DNA of 64,000 nt from Symbiodinium kawagutii (taxonomy: Eukaryota; Sar; Dinophyceae; Suessiales; Symbiodiniaceae), in the NCBI GenBank assembly GCA_009767595.1, contig VSDK01023833.1, positions 180,994 through 244,993 of the forward strand, read 5' to 3'. The notes below the pieces were generated by a model. The model was not told where the DNA came from and searched no databases. It was given only the letters and a program-made list of their open reading frames with translations. The position numbers were made by a program, and so were the translations under genes. Each line of letters begins with the position of its first letter. Position 1 is the stretch's first letter. This document shows positions 34,401-41,945 of this stretch, in pieces.

Positions 34401-37400
34401 TTTGTGTTTAATCGTGTGATGGGAGCAGTTTTTTCAAGAAGATAAGTTTTGGATGTTGGCAGGCCGGACATTCGCTGAAGCGCAAAGTGGAAGCTTTGGA
34501 GCGCAATGCTGAGGCAGTTGCCTTGTTGATAAGGCCCGTCCTGCGGGCGGGTCAGCGGGCCGAGCACGTCGGGCTACGGATCGGGCAATCAGTGTGATCA
34601 GCACAGGCTCTTGGAGTGTCAAAAAAAGTGCTTCGAAGTGTGGAGCAGTTAAGGCATGTTTAGGTTGTCAGTGTTTGGCGGTTTCCCTTGGCAGGTTCTA
34701 GGGTCACAGCGTCTCGAATGCAGAGCGCTGTCGAAGACTTGTCAGATGGAGAGGGCCATGACTTGGAGGGCGCAGAGGACATGGACATGGCTTCCCCGCT
34801 TGGCCGTTGAAAGATCTTGAGTGGGTGGGTATGTGTCAGTGTCGATGACCGTTTTTGGCATTGTGGAATCCAGTCACTAATTGTTGAAGGACAGACGGCC
34901 TTAGTCTATAGTGTGAACTGTCTTTGGTGTGCTGTGAGATCATGCCAGAGTCAAGGAAATTTGCATGCTGGAGGTTTTTCTTCCCGATGTACAGAAACGG
35001 GTTTTTCCTGCGGAGGCGGCAAAAATGAGTGGTCTAAGGCAATGGCTTGTGCACGGGCAGGTGGCATTGTCGTGCAATGTTTGGCAAAATGCATATATAT
35101 ATATATATACATACGCATGTGCACACATATGTATATATAGATATATGCACTTTTTCTCATATTGTATTTTTTGTCAAACATGCGAAAATGAGATGGTTGT
35201 GCTGTCGTTCGTGCGAAGGCATGGTGGTAGAGTTTATGCGGCTTCTCATGATCATGGCGACCATTTGTGGCCATGGATGATTCCCCTGATCAGAAGTTCC
35301 AAGACATTTCGAGTGCCTCTGGCTGTTTGGCCACAAGGTCCACAGTCTTGGTAATAATCGCGGAACGGATCTTGCGAACCATGCGGAACAAGCCTTACGC
35401 TTCTTGGTCTCTTTCGAGTCTTTGGGCTACGGGCAGTTCAGCCTGAGCGCGTTTCTTTGCGCAGGCGTGGGTGTGTGAGTGCGGCAAAAATAGGTTTCTT
35501 TCAGTAGGCACTGTCCAGACAAGTCGAGCATAAAGTGTCCCAGAGGGTAGTTAGCGTCATCCTTCAGCCGGACATGCTCGTGGGAGGCGCATCTACAATG
35601 GAGCCATTGCTAAGAGAGCGCGGTTGGTGGCATGGGTATGGCCCCCGGGTGTTGCCATGGAACAGCGAAGGCCGTTTTGGGAGATGAATTTCGCTGGGGT
35701 AGAAGTTCTATTGGCACGGCGTAAGCCAACAGGGGCAAGGGGGAAGCACCGAGCAAATAGTGGGGTAGTTCTTTGTGTGCAAGAAGACTCATAGTTGAAG
35801 ACTAGCGTGTCCAGTCAATGATACCTATAGCTATGCATGGCATGTGCTGCATCGTCAGGTGTTGTAGTCTTGTTGTGAGGTGGACAGACCACGACTTCAG
35901 GGTTAGCGTGGCTTCGTGGAATTGCGGTTTGGTTGGTGAAGCAGCCGAGCGGACGTGATTACTTGCAGACCAAGTTTTTGCAGAAACAGGTGAAGAACGC
36001 ATTGCCTCATAGACAAACCATAGGCTGACCCTAAGCAATAAAGAACAATTTCTAAGCGTAGACTAACTATACGGACAAACTAACCAATCCTAACCATAGG
36101 CTAACTACTAACCATAGACTAATCATAGGTTGGGCTAACCATAGACTAATCATAGGTAACTGCTAATCCTAAGCGCAACTACTAGCCCACTGGAATACAC
36201 CATAGACTACTAACCATAGACTACTAAGCATAGACCAATCATAGGTCGGAACATTGTTCCCTATTAGACTATTACTAGTCATTCCCTATTATTGTTAGGG
36301 GTTATCCCCCATCAGTTGGTTGGGTTATGGCTTATTTTCACCATCAATTGTTGGGGGTTATCCCTATAGCCAGGTTGGAGTACCAACCAATCCTCAGCCT
36401 GATCAGCCAGGGCCAGGAGCCGGAGCTCTGCTGCGAGGGCGGCGAGGTGGGCTTCGTGCTGCGCTTCATCCAGGAGAGCGCCAAGGCGAGCGGCAGAGAT
36501 CAGCGGTGAGGAGCAATGGTAGTGATGGGAATCGGTCAGGAAATAGGTGGTTTATGAGGATTTATAGGGGTTTTTTAGGGATTTTATAGGGATTTTATAA
36601 GGGTTTTACGGGGATTTTTGAGGGATTTTGTAAGGATTTTAAATCTATATTGATTCTATAAGGATTTTAAAAACATCTTTTAGGGTTTTTATAGGGGCTT
36701 TATACGGACTTTATAGGGATTTATGGGGATTTGATAGGGATGGTTAATAGTGCTTATTGGTTAATACCTAGTGATCATAGGGATGTAAAAGGATTTATAA
36801 GGATTTGAAGGGGGTTGTAAGAATTTCATAGGGATTTTGTAGGGATTTATAAGGATTTTACAGGGATACCCTAGGGATTTTATACAGATTTATAAGGATT
36901 TATAGGGATTCATAAGGGTTTATGGGGATTCAGAAGGATTAATGAGGGTCATTACCACTGATAGTGATTCATTTTAGTCGTTAATTATGTAGTAGTTTTC
37001 AAAAAGGAATTATGGTTCATGGTTCAGTATAGTTAATGATGGTTGGTGATGGTAGATAATTTCTTAGTTTTTTTGTTAATCAGTGTAATGGTTATATAAT
37101 AACTAGTGATCATCAAGAGTAGAGGATGTACCAACCAGTAGTCCATAAGTAGTGGCACATGATCCTTGGTTACATAATGGTTAGTAGCTACCACTAGGGG
37201 ATAATGGTTGACCATGCTTAATGGTTAATAATAGATAGTGATCATCAAGAATAGGGGAGATACCACTGGCAATAAGTAGTGGCCCACACCAGCGAATGAT
37301 AAGCGTCAATACTGGAGGATCACTACATGACCAGCTGCTGACAAATAGTATTAATGGGTAGTGGCAAATGTTTGGTTTTACACCTAGTATCAATTACATG

Positions 37401-38870
37401 TCATTCTGCTTGACTAATGGGTTTTATATGGTTCACTAGTAGCTTCCACATGCTTAACTAGTGCTTGATTCGCTGGTTTATGATTGATACAAGGGGATGA
37501 TTGATTGGCTGGTTCATGATTAATTAGACTATAGCTAAGGGTAAATACTCACCAGCCAACAAATGGGTAGATGAACATCCCAATAGCCCGACTAGGCATT
37601 GGTCACTTAGGGAATGTGAACATCCAGGGTACCGGGGATTTGACCCATAGCCATATGGGTATGCTGTGTGATGGGTTCATAGTACATGGTTGATGATGGA
37701 CCAATAACGATAACTATAGTGGTTAATGAATCGTTGATCAGTGAATGATAATGGCCAATGGTGAATAGTGGTGTGGTTGATGTATGGTTGATGATGGATC
37801 AATCATCAACATGAAATCACCATAGCCATCATTAATCCTCACTGATCCTTGGTTATAGAATGGAAAATGATGCATAATGGTTGATAATAGGTGATAGTGC
37901 CCATGAACAATGGCGGATATACCAACTGATTATATGGCTATGGACCATCACCAATACCCCTGACTTTATGGATGGCTGAACATCCCAGCGGCGGGACTGG
38001 TCCTGATGTCACAGCTCAGGGGACCCACAACCCAGTGGTTCATGATGGGTCGCGAAATACGGTTGATGTATGTAGTTCACTTGCAGTAACTACTGATTGA
38101 TTATTGCTGAAGCGTTGGTTATGACTCTATGATTAACAATGGCTGCAACGGTGGTTGATCAGTTTGATGGTCATTAGATGATCCTTATGGGCAACTACGG
38201 TTGCATATCCTTGCTTAACATCATGATTTGTCATGATCGCAGATTCCTTTCATGCTATGAGGTGCTTTTAAATCTGTGGCATGTGGGACTGGTTCCTCGA
38301 CACTGCTCAGGTGTGCTACAGAACCAAATGCGTGTGGTTCTCCAGCCTCCTCTCCAGGCAGGGTCACCTGCTCCCACCAGTGCTTGTTGCTGTCTCCTAG
38401 CCACTTGCAATTGCTTCTTGGTGATATAGCAGTGTTAAGCAATGAGAAGCAAGGTCATGCAGTGACACAGGCTGAGCACGCCCCAGCTAGAACTCAAGCC
38501 AGGAAACATGTGATTGGTGAAGAAATTCTTTCAACAAGTCGCCAGGTATTCCTCCTGGCAGCCAGTGACAGACCGCTTGCAGTCCTTGGGTGCGAAGCAT
38601 CGGACCTTTGAGTTGGGCACCGGGCGCAACATCAAATGGGTCGTAGCCTGGAGCTTCCTTCCCCGGTCCCAGCGACAGCTGTTCCTTCGGCTGATGGCGG
38701 AAGGCTGCGAGGAGCCCAAGGGACCTCCGGAGGGACAGGAAGAACGGGAACCGAAGAAGCGGAAGCGAAGCGGAAGCGAACATGAGAAAAGGACGAGCGG
38801 AGTTGGGGTACGGTTGGATGCCACACCGGGAAAAGGCATGATCATTAGGAGGAGAGGAGTGCGTCTGTGA
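15933..38870 (+). CDS. rlmF-like: RlmF/METTL16-type N6-adenine RNA methyltransferase (whole gene, 10 exons)
   Basis: Ten plus-strand exons join with all reading phases matching (1,146 coding bases, about 381 residues) and match the family end to end: MHPRNKH (1-7), ALRPFV, SIDYSDPKAL, LCPPVPQRVDYLH (69-81), AdoMet site LDVGTGASCIYSLLG (from 112), ATDID, catalytic NPPF (190-193), ELCCEGGEVGF (233-243), VWFSSLLSR and WVVAWSF (305-311). The family transfers methyl from AdoMet to adenine N6: E. coli RlmF (308 aa) acts on 23S rRNA A1618; animal METTL16 acts on U6 snRNA and MAT2A hairpins. CNPPFH and the CEGGEV block resemble RlmF, while ATDID resembles METTL16. A 70-residue C-terminal extension with KKRKR (344-348) suggests nuclear location (inference). 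Introns 1-6 use GC or GA donors. Exon 7 of the count (24.4 kb) is the least certain. The catalytic residues look intact. Confidence 0.93.
15986..17285 (+). other. Methyltransferase intron 1
   Basis: 1,300-bp GC-AG intron. It contains a 166-codon open frame (16,119-16,619) with AT-rich codons and no known motif, and a short tandem repeat of ATGTCATGCA near 16,820-16,862. No element A or B copy seen. Confidence 0.7.
17286..17431 (+). CDS. rlmF-like: Methyltransferase exon 2 (N-lobe)
   Basis: Begins after CTGCCCAG and encodes TQKALRPFVYENQWGG, SIDYSDPKALEELSRSLL and FYEIKNWRLPA, matching the RlmF segment before its LCPPVP motif. The donor is GA (GCTG|GAGACT). A GT at 17,461 would extend the frame but breaks the phase with exon 3 and inserts residues into a conserved join. 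Confidence 0.93.
17432..18379 (+). other. Methyltransferase intron 2
   Basis: 948-bp intron with GA at the donor and CTCAG at the acceptor. The region 17,498-17,550 is a GGGTAGGAGGGGT-type G-rich run. The rest is AT-rich with TACCAT words. Confidence 0.7.
18380..18529 (+). CDS. rlmF-like: Methyltransferase exon 3 (AdoMet site, first half)
   Basis: Encodes YLCPPVPQRVDYLHTMADLL, an acidic and proline-rich linker (EKSQEPEEPERPPP), then GLWGLDVGT, the start of the AdoMet-binding loop. The linker is longer than in E. coli RlmF. The donor is GC (GGCACAG|GCCGGG). Confidence 0.95.
18769..18914 (+). CDS. rlmF-like: Methyltransferase exon 4 (AdoMet site, second half)
   Basis: Completes GTGASCIYSLLG across the splice and continues REYGWRFIATDIDQLALQHA to KQIKLRRL. 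The acidic ATDID end of strand 2 would hold the AdoMet ribose. The preceding intron is only 239 bp. The donor is GA (CGCTTG|GAGCGG), giving a gap-free match to RlmF at the junction with exon 5. Confidence 0.95.
19255..19520. repeat. Degenerate ATATCAACTGGTTA repeat
   Basis: About twelve imperfect units built on (A)TATC(A/C)ACTGGTTA, some joined as TCCACTCACTGGTTA. AT-rich and non-coding. Confidence 0.75.
19886..19986 (+). mobile_element. Element A copy 5
   Basis: Left arm TGAGGGTTCTCAAGCCATTT. The right end CCCCTATTTTTGCTTCCA is worn. The core AAAATGGTTGGTTTACTACT and TGCGTTGGGGCTACC is well kept. Confidence 0.78.
20312..20353 (+). CDS. rlmF-like: Methyltransferase exon 5
   Basis: A 14-codon exon, EDPKRVLRGVFLKK, aligned with the RlmF segment that precedes CNPPF. 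It follows CGGCAG and ends at a GC donor (AAGAAG|GCTGGG), in phase 0 at both ends. The frame stays open beyond (to 20,473), which is not supported by the alignment. Confidence 0.8.
20818..20919 (+). CDS. rlmF-like: Methyltransferase exon 6 (catalytic NPPF)
   Basis: Encodes DPKILGFAVCNPPFHESLEQ, then AQQAARTKWQRLGK. NPPF is the catalytic motif IV that positions the target adenine. A GA donor (GGCAAG|GAGTTG) is preferred; a GC donor at 20,930 is possible. In-frame TGA at 20,932 shows that the exon must end before it. Confidence 0.93.
21004..21110. repeat. TA-rich microsatellite
   Basis: Runs of (TA)n interrupted by TGTA and CAGTA. Similar shorter runs lie at 21,621-21,690. Confidence 0.9.
22032..22125 (-). 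mobile_element. Element A copy 6, right end lost
   Basis: Starts TGGCTGTTTCTCAAAGTAAG. The core is in reverse style (AGTCATTTTTGTTGAATCAT and CATTTTTTGGGGTTCCCTAA). The expected TTTTGAGAAACC arm is not present. Confidence 0.65.
22409..22576. repeat. ATC and ACCATC microsatellite
   Basis: About 17 ATC units, then about 15 ACCATC units, then ATC again. It translates as Ile/Thr repeats on plus and Met/Val on minus, both artefacts. Confidence 0.97.
22783..23117 (+). repeat. 330-bp direct repeat, copy 1
   Basis: Starts CATAGACAAACCATAGGCTG and is built of ACCATAGACTAATCATAGG-type units. It ends with an Element B-like half (TTATCCCCCGTTAGGTGGTT). A nearly identical copy, about 30 bp shorter internally, lies in the same orientation at 36,008. 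Confidence 0.88.
23400..23725. repeat. Array of inverted TATTTACG/CGTAAATA motifs
   Basis: Eight TATTTAC or GTAAATA words recur in alternating orientation, embedded in about 90-bp units that read GACGTTTCGTCCACCTC and GAAACACCGTAAATACCGA. Each pair can form a hairpin (CGGTATTTACG against CGTAAATACCG). The TTTCGTCCACC word is shared with the satellite at 31.2-33.7 kb. The open 193-codon frame across it is repetitive and judged non-coding. Confidence 0.75.
24386..24430 (+). CDS. rlmF-like: Methyltransferase exon between 6 and the EGGEV exon (tentative)
   Basis: A GC-rich 45-base block after CCCATAG reads LRCERIPKIVEDPRS with about 87% third-position GC, then GA (GGTCG|GAGATC). It fills the gap of about 12 residues that RlmF has between its RKRRNLG region and GGQQQELWCEGGE. 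The acceptor might be at 24,409 (leaving only IVEDPRS), and a GT donor at 24,444 would add EIMGG. Confidence 0.5.
26650..28340. repeat. Purine-rich degenerate repeat array
   Basis: Blocks of about 130-300 bp recur with shared strings such as CCTAGGTGGAAAGCATAAGA, ATATTGCGGGAAATGCA and CCAATGGAAATGCGTAGGG (best matches 27,000-27,130, 27,890-28,020 and 28,199-28,318). The minus strand stays open for 268 codons (27,824-28,630), with the repeat visible in the translation, so this frame is not taken as a gene. Confidence 0.75.
28938..29172 (+). pseudogene. Coding-like segment in the giant intron, unidentified
   Basis: After an acceptor-like GATCTGCAG the plus frame stays open for 77 codons to a TAG. 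It contains FVGGALVILDSAMVRFAKAK, LALPHGNVAAVEITPL and GRVTYVFGWTQGP, with about 60% third-position GC. It reads like a protein end, perhaps a gene relic or a nested exon. A weak resemblance to the C-terminal strand of pepsin-type proteases (VILD..MVR) is not enough to name it. Confidence 0.35.
29384..29686 (+). pseudogene. Open frame with basic stretch, unidentified
   Basis: 100 codons from ATG to TAG: an acidic start (SSAVQEEGAESEPV), then LALNLSPKRKRGALESLG and AVARGGQRR. A related stretch (HSLKRKVEALERNAEAVALL) is found near 34,463, suggesting two decayed copies of one coding family. No known domain. Confidence 0.3.
29947..29956. other. Assembly gap, 10 N
   Basis: Ten unknown bases. The flanks differ: GCAAGCCCTAA before, GAGGAAAAAAAAAGCC after. 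The gap interrupts any frame crossing it. Confidence 0.99.
30605..31115 (+). repeat. 510-bp direct duplication, copy 1
   Basis: Begins GCTTGGCCGCTGAAAGATCC, passes GTGTCAGTGTCGATGACCGT and a (TA)n run at 30,899, and ends near GATATCCCTGATCAATAGCT. It is about 90% like the block at 34,797. Translation gives FPDVQKRVFPA, QWLVHGQVALSCNVWQ and, after the TA run, FVRRHGGRVYAGSHDH: probably decayed coding sequence split by the microsatellite. Confidence 0.85.
31195..33760. repeat. Satellite-like array with palindromic GGTGGACGAAA cores
   Basis: Long units (spacing of cores 721, 904, 473 and 365 bp) share ATCAATGATGGTGCAGTGCA, TTGAGTGTTTGGGGTGTGCT and GCGGTGGTTGGG. Each has a core of about 50 bp that starts GGTGGACGAAA and ends TTTCGTCCACC (31,206; 31,927; 32,831; 33,304; 33,669), with a left half alone at 32,692. 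The first two units are nearly identical over 700 bp, so part of the expansion is recent. Confidence 0.85.
34455..34600 (+). pseudogene. Coding-like segment, unidentified
   Basis: A GC-rich frame reads HSLKRKVEALERNAEAVALL, then IRPVLRAGQRAEHVGLRIGQ, to a TGA, with about 70% third-position GC and no start codon nearby. Likely a fragment or an exon of an unrecognised gene inside the intron. Confidence 0.3.
34797..35310 (+). repeat. 510-bp direct duplication, copy 2
   Basis: Second copy of the 30,605 block, in the same orientation about 4.2 kb downstream, with scattered substitutions and a (TA)n run at 35,092. Downstream the frame LANHAEQALRFLVSFESLGY (35,375-35,435) looks coding but has no identity. 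Confidence 0.85.
36008..36328 (+). repeat. 330-bp direct repeat, copy 2
   Basis: Matches 22,783-23,117 in the same orientation, 13.2 kb away, with one internal deletion near the GACTAACTATAC string. It ends about 80 bases before the EGGEV exon. Confidence 0.88.
36411..36505 (+). CDS. rlmF-like: Methyltransferase EGGEV exon
   Basis: Encodes GQEPELCCEGGEVGFVLRF, then IQESAKASGRDQ, the counterpart of QQQELWCEGGEVTFIKKM in RlmF. Nearly every third base is G or C. The acceptor is CAGCCAG and the donor is canonical (CAGCG|GTGAGG), with two bases left over. Confidence 0.93.
36540..36940. repeat. Degenerate GGGATTTTATA repeat
   Basis: Roughly 35 units of 9-12 bp such as AGGGATTTTATA and AAGGATTTATA. 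TTTAGGG occurs in places, but units are irregular, so it is not a telomere tract. Confidence 0.8.
37525..37650 (+). mobile_element. Element B copy 6, diverged
   Basis: The right arm GGATTTGACCCATAGCCA is clear and the left arm (CTATAGCTAAGGGTAAA) is worn. ATCCAGGGTACCGGGG corresponds to the CCAGGGGTACAGGG block of other copies. Confidence 0.65.
38322..38379 (+). CDS. rlmF-like: Methyltransferase VWFSS exon
   Basis: After GTGCTACAG, one base completes an Arg codon, then TKCVWFSSLLSRQGHLLPP, which corresponds to KQVMWFTSLVSRGENLPP of RlmF. The donor is GT (CCACCA|GTGCTT), ending in phase 0. Confidence 0.9.
38562..38870 (+). CDS. rlmF-like: Methyltransferase last exon
   Basis: Starts after CTGGCAG with PVTDRLQSLGAKHRTFELG, then the conserved IKWVVAWSFL and a TGA at 38,868. 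The tail after WSF (about 70 residues: Gly/Pro/Glu-rich, then PKKRKRSGSEHEK, then basic) is absent from bacterial RlmF. The intron before it is only 182 bp. Confidence 0.95.
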   Translation, partial: PVTDRLQSLGAKHRTFELGTGRNIKWVVAWSFLPRSQRQLFLRLMAEGCEEPKGPPEGQEEREPKKRKRSGSEHEKRTSGVGVRLDATPGKGMIIRRRGVRL

Positions 38871-39256
38871 CAAGAGGGGGATCATTTGTAATTAGGATTA
38901 TGGGATACCTGCCATTTTATGACACGCGTGGATATTGTTTTGCGAAGCTAGTGATTGTGATCTTAGATTGAGGATGATTCCGGCAACACATTTTCATTTG
39001 CCCAAATGAGGCCTCCAAAGCAGTTATTGTTGGCACACAACCTCTGGGTTTTTGGACAGACGCTGTGAGGATGATAGTTCAGAGATTTTAAACCACCTTG
39101 GTTGCAGCAATTTTCATACGGCACTATGCAGCTTTGGCAAATTCCAATCAACCCCTGAAATTAGATGGAATCTCACAAGGACAGATCCTTGCACTTCTTT
39201 GGTAAGTGATGTTTGAATCTACATATTCATATGTGCATACATGTACCTCTTTTGTT

Positions 39257-39350
39257 ATATATATATATAGTATATGTATATATATATATATAGAGTATAT
39301 ATGTATATAAATAAATATATAGTATATATATATATACATATATACTGTAT
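39257..39350. repeat. TA-rich microsatellite
   Basis: (TA)n interrupted by GTATATG, AATAAATA and CATA. Both strands give Tyr/Ile repeats on translation. Confidence 0.9.
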
Positions 39351-40845
39351 TTTTATTTGCATATTTACCCATTGTAAACACTTTGCACTTTCAGGTGGAT
39401 CTCAGGGGGGGGTACCATATATATGTATTTTAAAATGTATATACATGCACAGTACATTCATACGTATCAATAGATAAAGGTACAAACGTGCGAGAGCAAC
39501 AGAACTCAGAGTAATAGAAACTTCTGCAGCTGTAGACATACCGCATCACTTTTGGGCGTCAGGGTCTGGCCATTAGGTTCACATACTATACTGACTTGTG
39601 GTCATAGTGAGGCACAGTCATAGATATGGAGACATGTTTTTCTTATGGGTTGATGTGTATGTTATATGCATATATTTTTTAGATAAATACATACACTTTT
39701 GTACATACATGTACAAAAACGCGCACACACACATACACATTTATAATACATGTATATACATATATCATGTAGATATACCCTCTGGTAATCAAACGTAGCT
39801 GGCTGGACCATGGGGTCCCATTCCCAAGCTCAGCATGAAGAAATGCCTGGGCAGCCTGTCGATCTCCTGTGACCGGGCAGGCGAAGATGCTGCGAACGGG
39901 TCTCCTCTGCTCGGTTTTTTTTTGTACCGGTGGTTCCCTGGTGAAACCCACCTGCCAAGGTTCATAGTGTCTTTGGTTCGGCAAGACTAGGGGAAATCTA
40001 ATGTAAAAGTGGTTGACATAATTCGTGGGTTCAAAGATTCTATATTTTTCCATCTTGAATGACCAATCAGTTGGATTTTTTTGGGCAAATCCGGAAACTG
40101 ATCCGATGAGAATTCGGGAAGTATTCCATCTTGGCCATTGACATCCAAATTCTGACCATCCTGAAAAAGTTCCAGAAAGTCACAGGCGCTGTTCCATTCC
40201 ATGCTATGGCTATTTAGATTTTCCGAATTGGGTTCCTTATTGATAGACGAAAATCTCAACGCTGCAGTTCATGGATTCATTGTGTGCACCCAAACCTACA
40301 AAGGTATCCGGAGGGTCGGTGTAAAGTCAAAATACATCATGCTTGACGGCTTGCAAATCATGACAGATCTGGTTGATTCTGGTGGGACCATTGCATTTTC
40401 AGGGTGAAGGGACCGGGTGATGTTTATGTTCGCAGAGCTAACGAATCAGCAGAGCTTGTCAGCAGTTGTCAACGCAAACAACTCAATGTTAGATCCATAT
40501 AAAATGTTGGGGATAATTAGCAGCTAGCAGGTGAACTGTGAGTGGTTCATTCATATTCTCCCATTACAGGAGTGAGTTTAAGCTCGCGACATACTCCATG
40601 TCTATACCTGGCTGTGGGTTTGAGCCATTGTGGGAATGGCCAGGGGTGAGAAGCCAGTGTTTTGCCGCCATTCATTGATGACGACGATGATAATGATGAC
40701 GATCATGATAAATTATCTTCCAATGCCACATTTCTGCAGGATGTGGACATGTATTGACATATATACTACGTTGCTAGTCATTGCTGTACTGCTGGGTGTT
40801 GTTGGCTCGCGCCGCAGACATTTATTTTTAGGAAGTATCACCCGA

Positions 40846-40858
40846 NNNNNNNNNNNNN
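40846..40858. other. Assembly gap, 13 N
   Basis: Thirteen unknown bases between AGTATCACCCGA and GCAGGTGGTCAAC, in the intergenic stretch. Confidence 0.99.
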
Positions 40859-41159
40859 GCAGGTGGTCAACAGACTATCAGCAAGGGTAGCAGAAACTTG
40901 GTGACAACAGTTGAGTTATTGTGCAGCGATACCTTAGCTAGTTAACCACAGTCTACCATCAAACGCCTTTTTCAAACCCACGTGGCGTTCAGTGATGAGG
41001 ACATGCTGTAACTGAAATCTGGGCGCTTGCCACAGAGCCAATCAGTTTGAGACAATGGCAGATACTAATGGTCGATACTGATAGTGATCTATATGAGTTG
41101 CTGATCTCCAGAAAGACGCGACTGACATGTCAAGTCCAAGACCTGGCACCACTGGGCAG

Positions 41160-41171
41160 CTGTCAATGCAG
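41160..41171 (+). promoter_or_regulatory. Possible spliced-leader acceptor of the channel gene
   Basis: CTGTCAATGCAG precedes an 11-base leader and the ATG at 41,183 in good context (ACAGCCATGG). This would be the trans-splice site if the first exon is real. Confidence 0.3.
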
Positions 41172-41182
41172 TCTTCACAGCC

Positions 41183-41231
41183 ATGGACAGCGCGAAGGCG
41201 GACGGGGGGATGTCTCCTAAGAGATCCTACG
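41183..41231 (+). CDS. Channel candidate first exon
   Basis: ATG and 15 more codons, MDSAKADGGMSPKRSY, followed by a GT donor (TACG|GTAAAC), GC-rich. Assigned as the N-terminus by position and start context only; joining to the next exons is not proven. Confidence 0.45.
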
Positions 41232-41898
41232 GTAAACGCTCAAGCAATTCGTAGTCGTGGCTAATGGTGGTCCGTAATGGTTGATAGTGGCTGATGGCGG
41301 TGAATTTTAATCCTAATGGCTAAAAGTGGTTAAGTAGTAGTGGTTGGTAATTGTGAAAATCATGGTTGCCAATGATGGCTGAACATGATCAGGGCTTCGA
41401 AATGACTCTATGGCGCTATGTACCCTCTGGTGGAAAATCCACTATGGAAGTAGCTGATTTCTGAGGGTTTCTCTAGCAAAATATTATGTTCTCATTTCCA
41501 GGCTGGTTTACCAGGGGTTGATTAATTGGCAATGGTTGGCATGGGAGGTGTCCGTTTCGTCAAGCTCTGGATCACTGGAAACTTCAAAGTCACCACTGCG
41601 CACTGTGACGCACATTGAAGCACCATTCATGGCTAAAGATATACACGTTTCTAGTGGTTTCTCAAAATAGAGACCTCCAAAATGCTTGGTTTTAGTACTA
41701 TGAATGACTGACCCATATAGGATGATGTGGGGTACCCCTATTTGGAGAAGCACCCATGCCTCGCGCGCAGAAGGGAGCATTATCAACCGTAGCATGAACC
41801 GTTGCTAGTCTTGATTATCAGCCATTACTGCCCATGCTGAGCTAGGCATTATCGAGTAGTGAATATCCTGACAGAGTGTCAAGACCATTATTATTGGC

Positions 41899-41945
<47 letters not shown>

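Larger units (their letters stand above)
24431..36410 (+). other. Methyltransferase giant intron, about 12 kb
   Basis: Bounded by GAGATC and GCCAG. From left to right: undistinguished AT-rich DNA (24.5-26.6 kb); a purine-rich repeat array (26.65-28.34); decayed coding-like patches (28.9-30.3); an assembly gap; a duplicated 510-bp block (30.6 and 34.8); a satellite-like array (31.2-33.7); more coding-like patches (33.95-35.5); and the second 330-bp direct repeat (36.0). Confidence 0.6.
36506..38321 (+). other. Methyltransferase intron before the VWFSS exon
   Basis: 1.8 kb, GT-AG. 36,540-36,940 is a degenerate repeat of GGGATTTTATA-type units. 37,000-38,200 is made of TGGTTGATGATGG-like words and an Element B-like stretch. 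No gene seen. Confidence 0.65.
38871..41171. other. Intergenic stretch between the two identified genes
   Basis: No recognised gene. Includes TA-rich DNA (39,257-39,345), an unidentified minus-strand open frame of 124 codons (39,679-40,053), GATGACGACGAT-type low complexity (40,670-40,712) and a gap of 13 N. No polyadenylation or TATA signal could be assigned. Confidence 0.6.

Noticed and set aside
36540-36940. Possible interstitial telomere tract (TTTAGGG)
   Set aside because: Only scattered TTTAGGG words; the units are irregular GGGATTTTATA variants.
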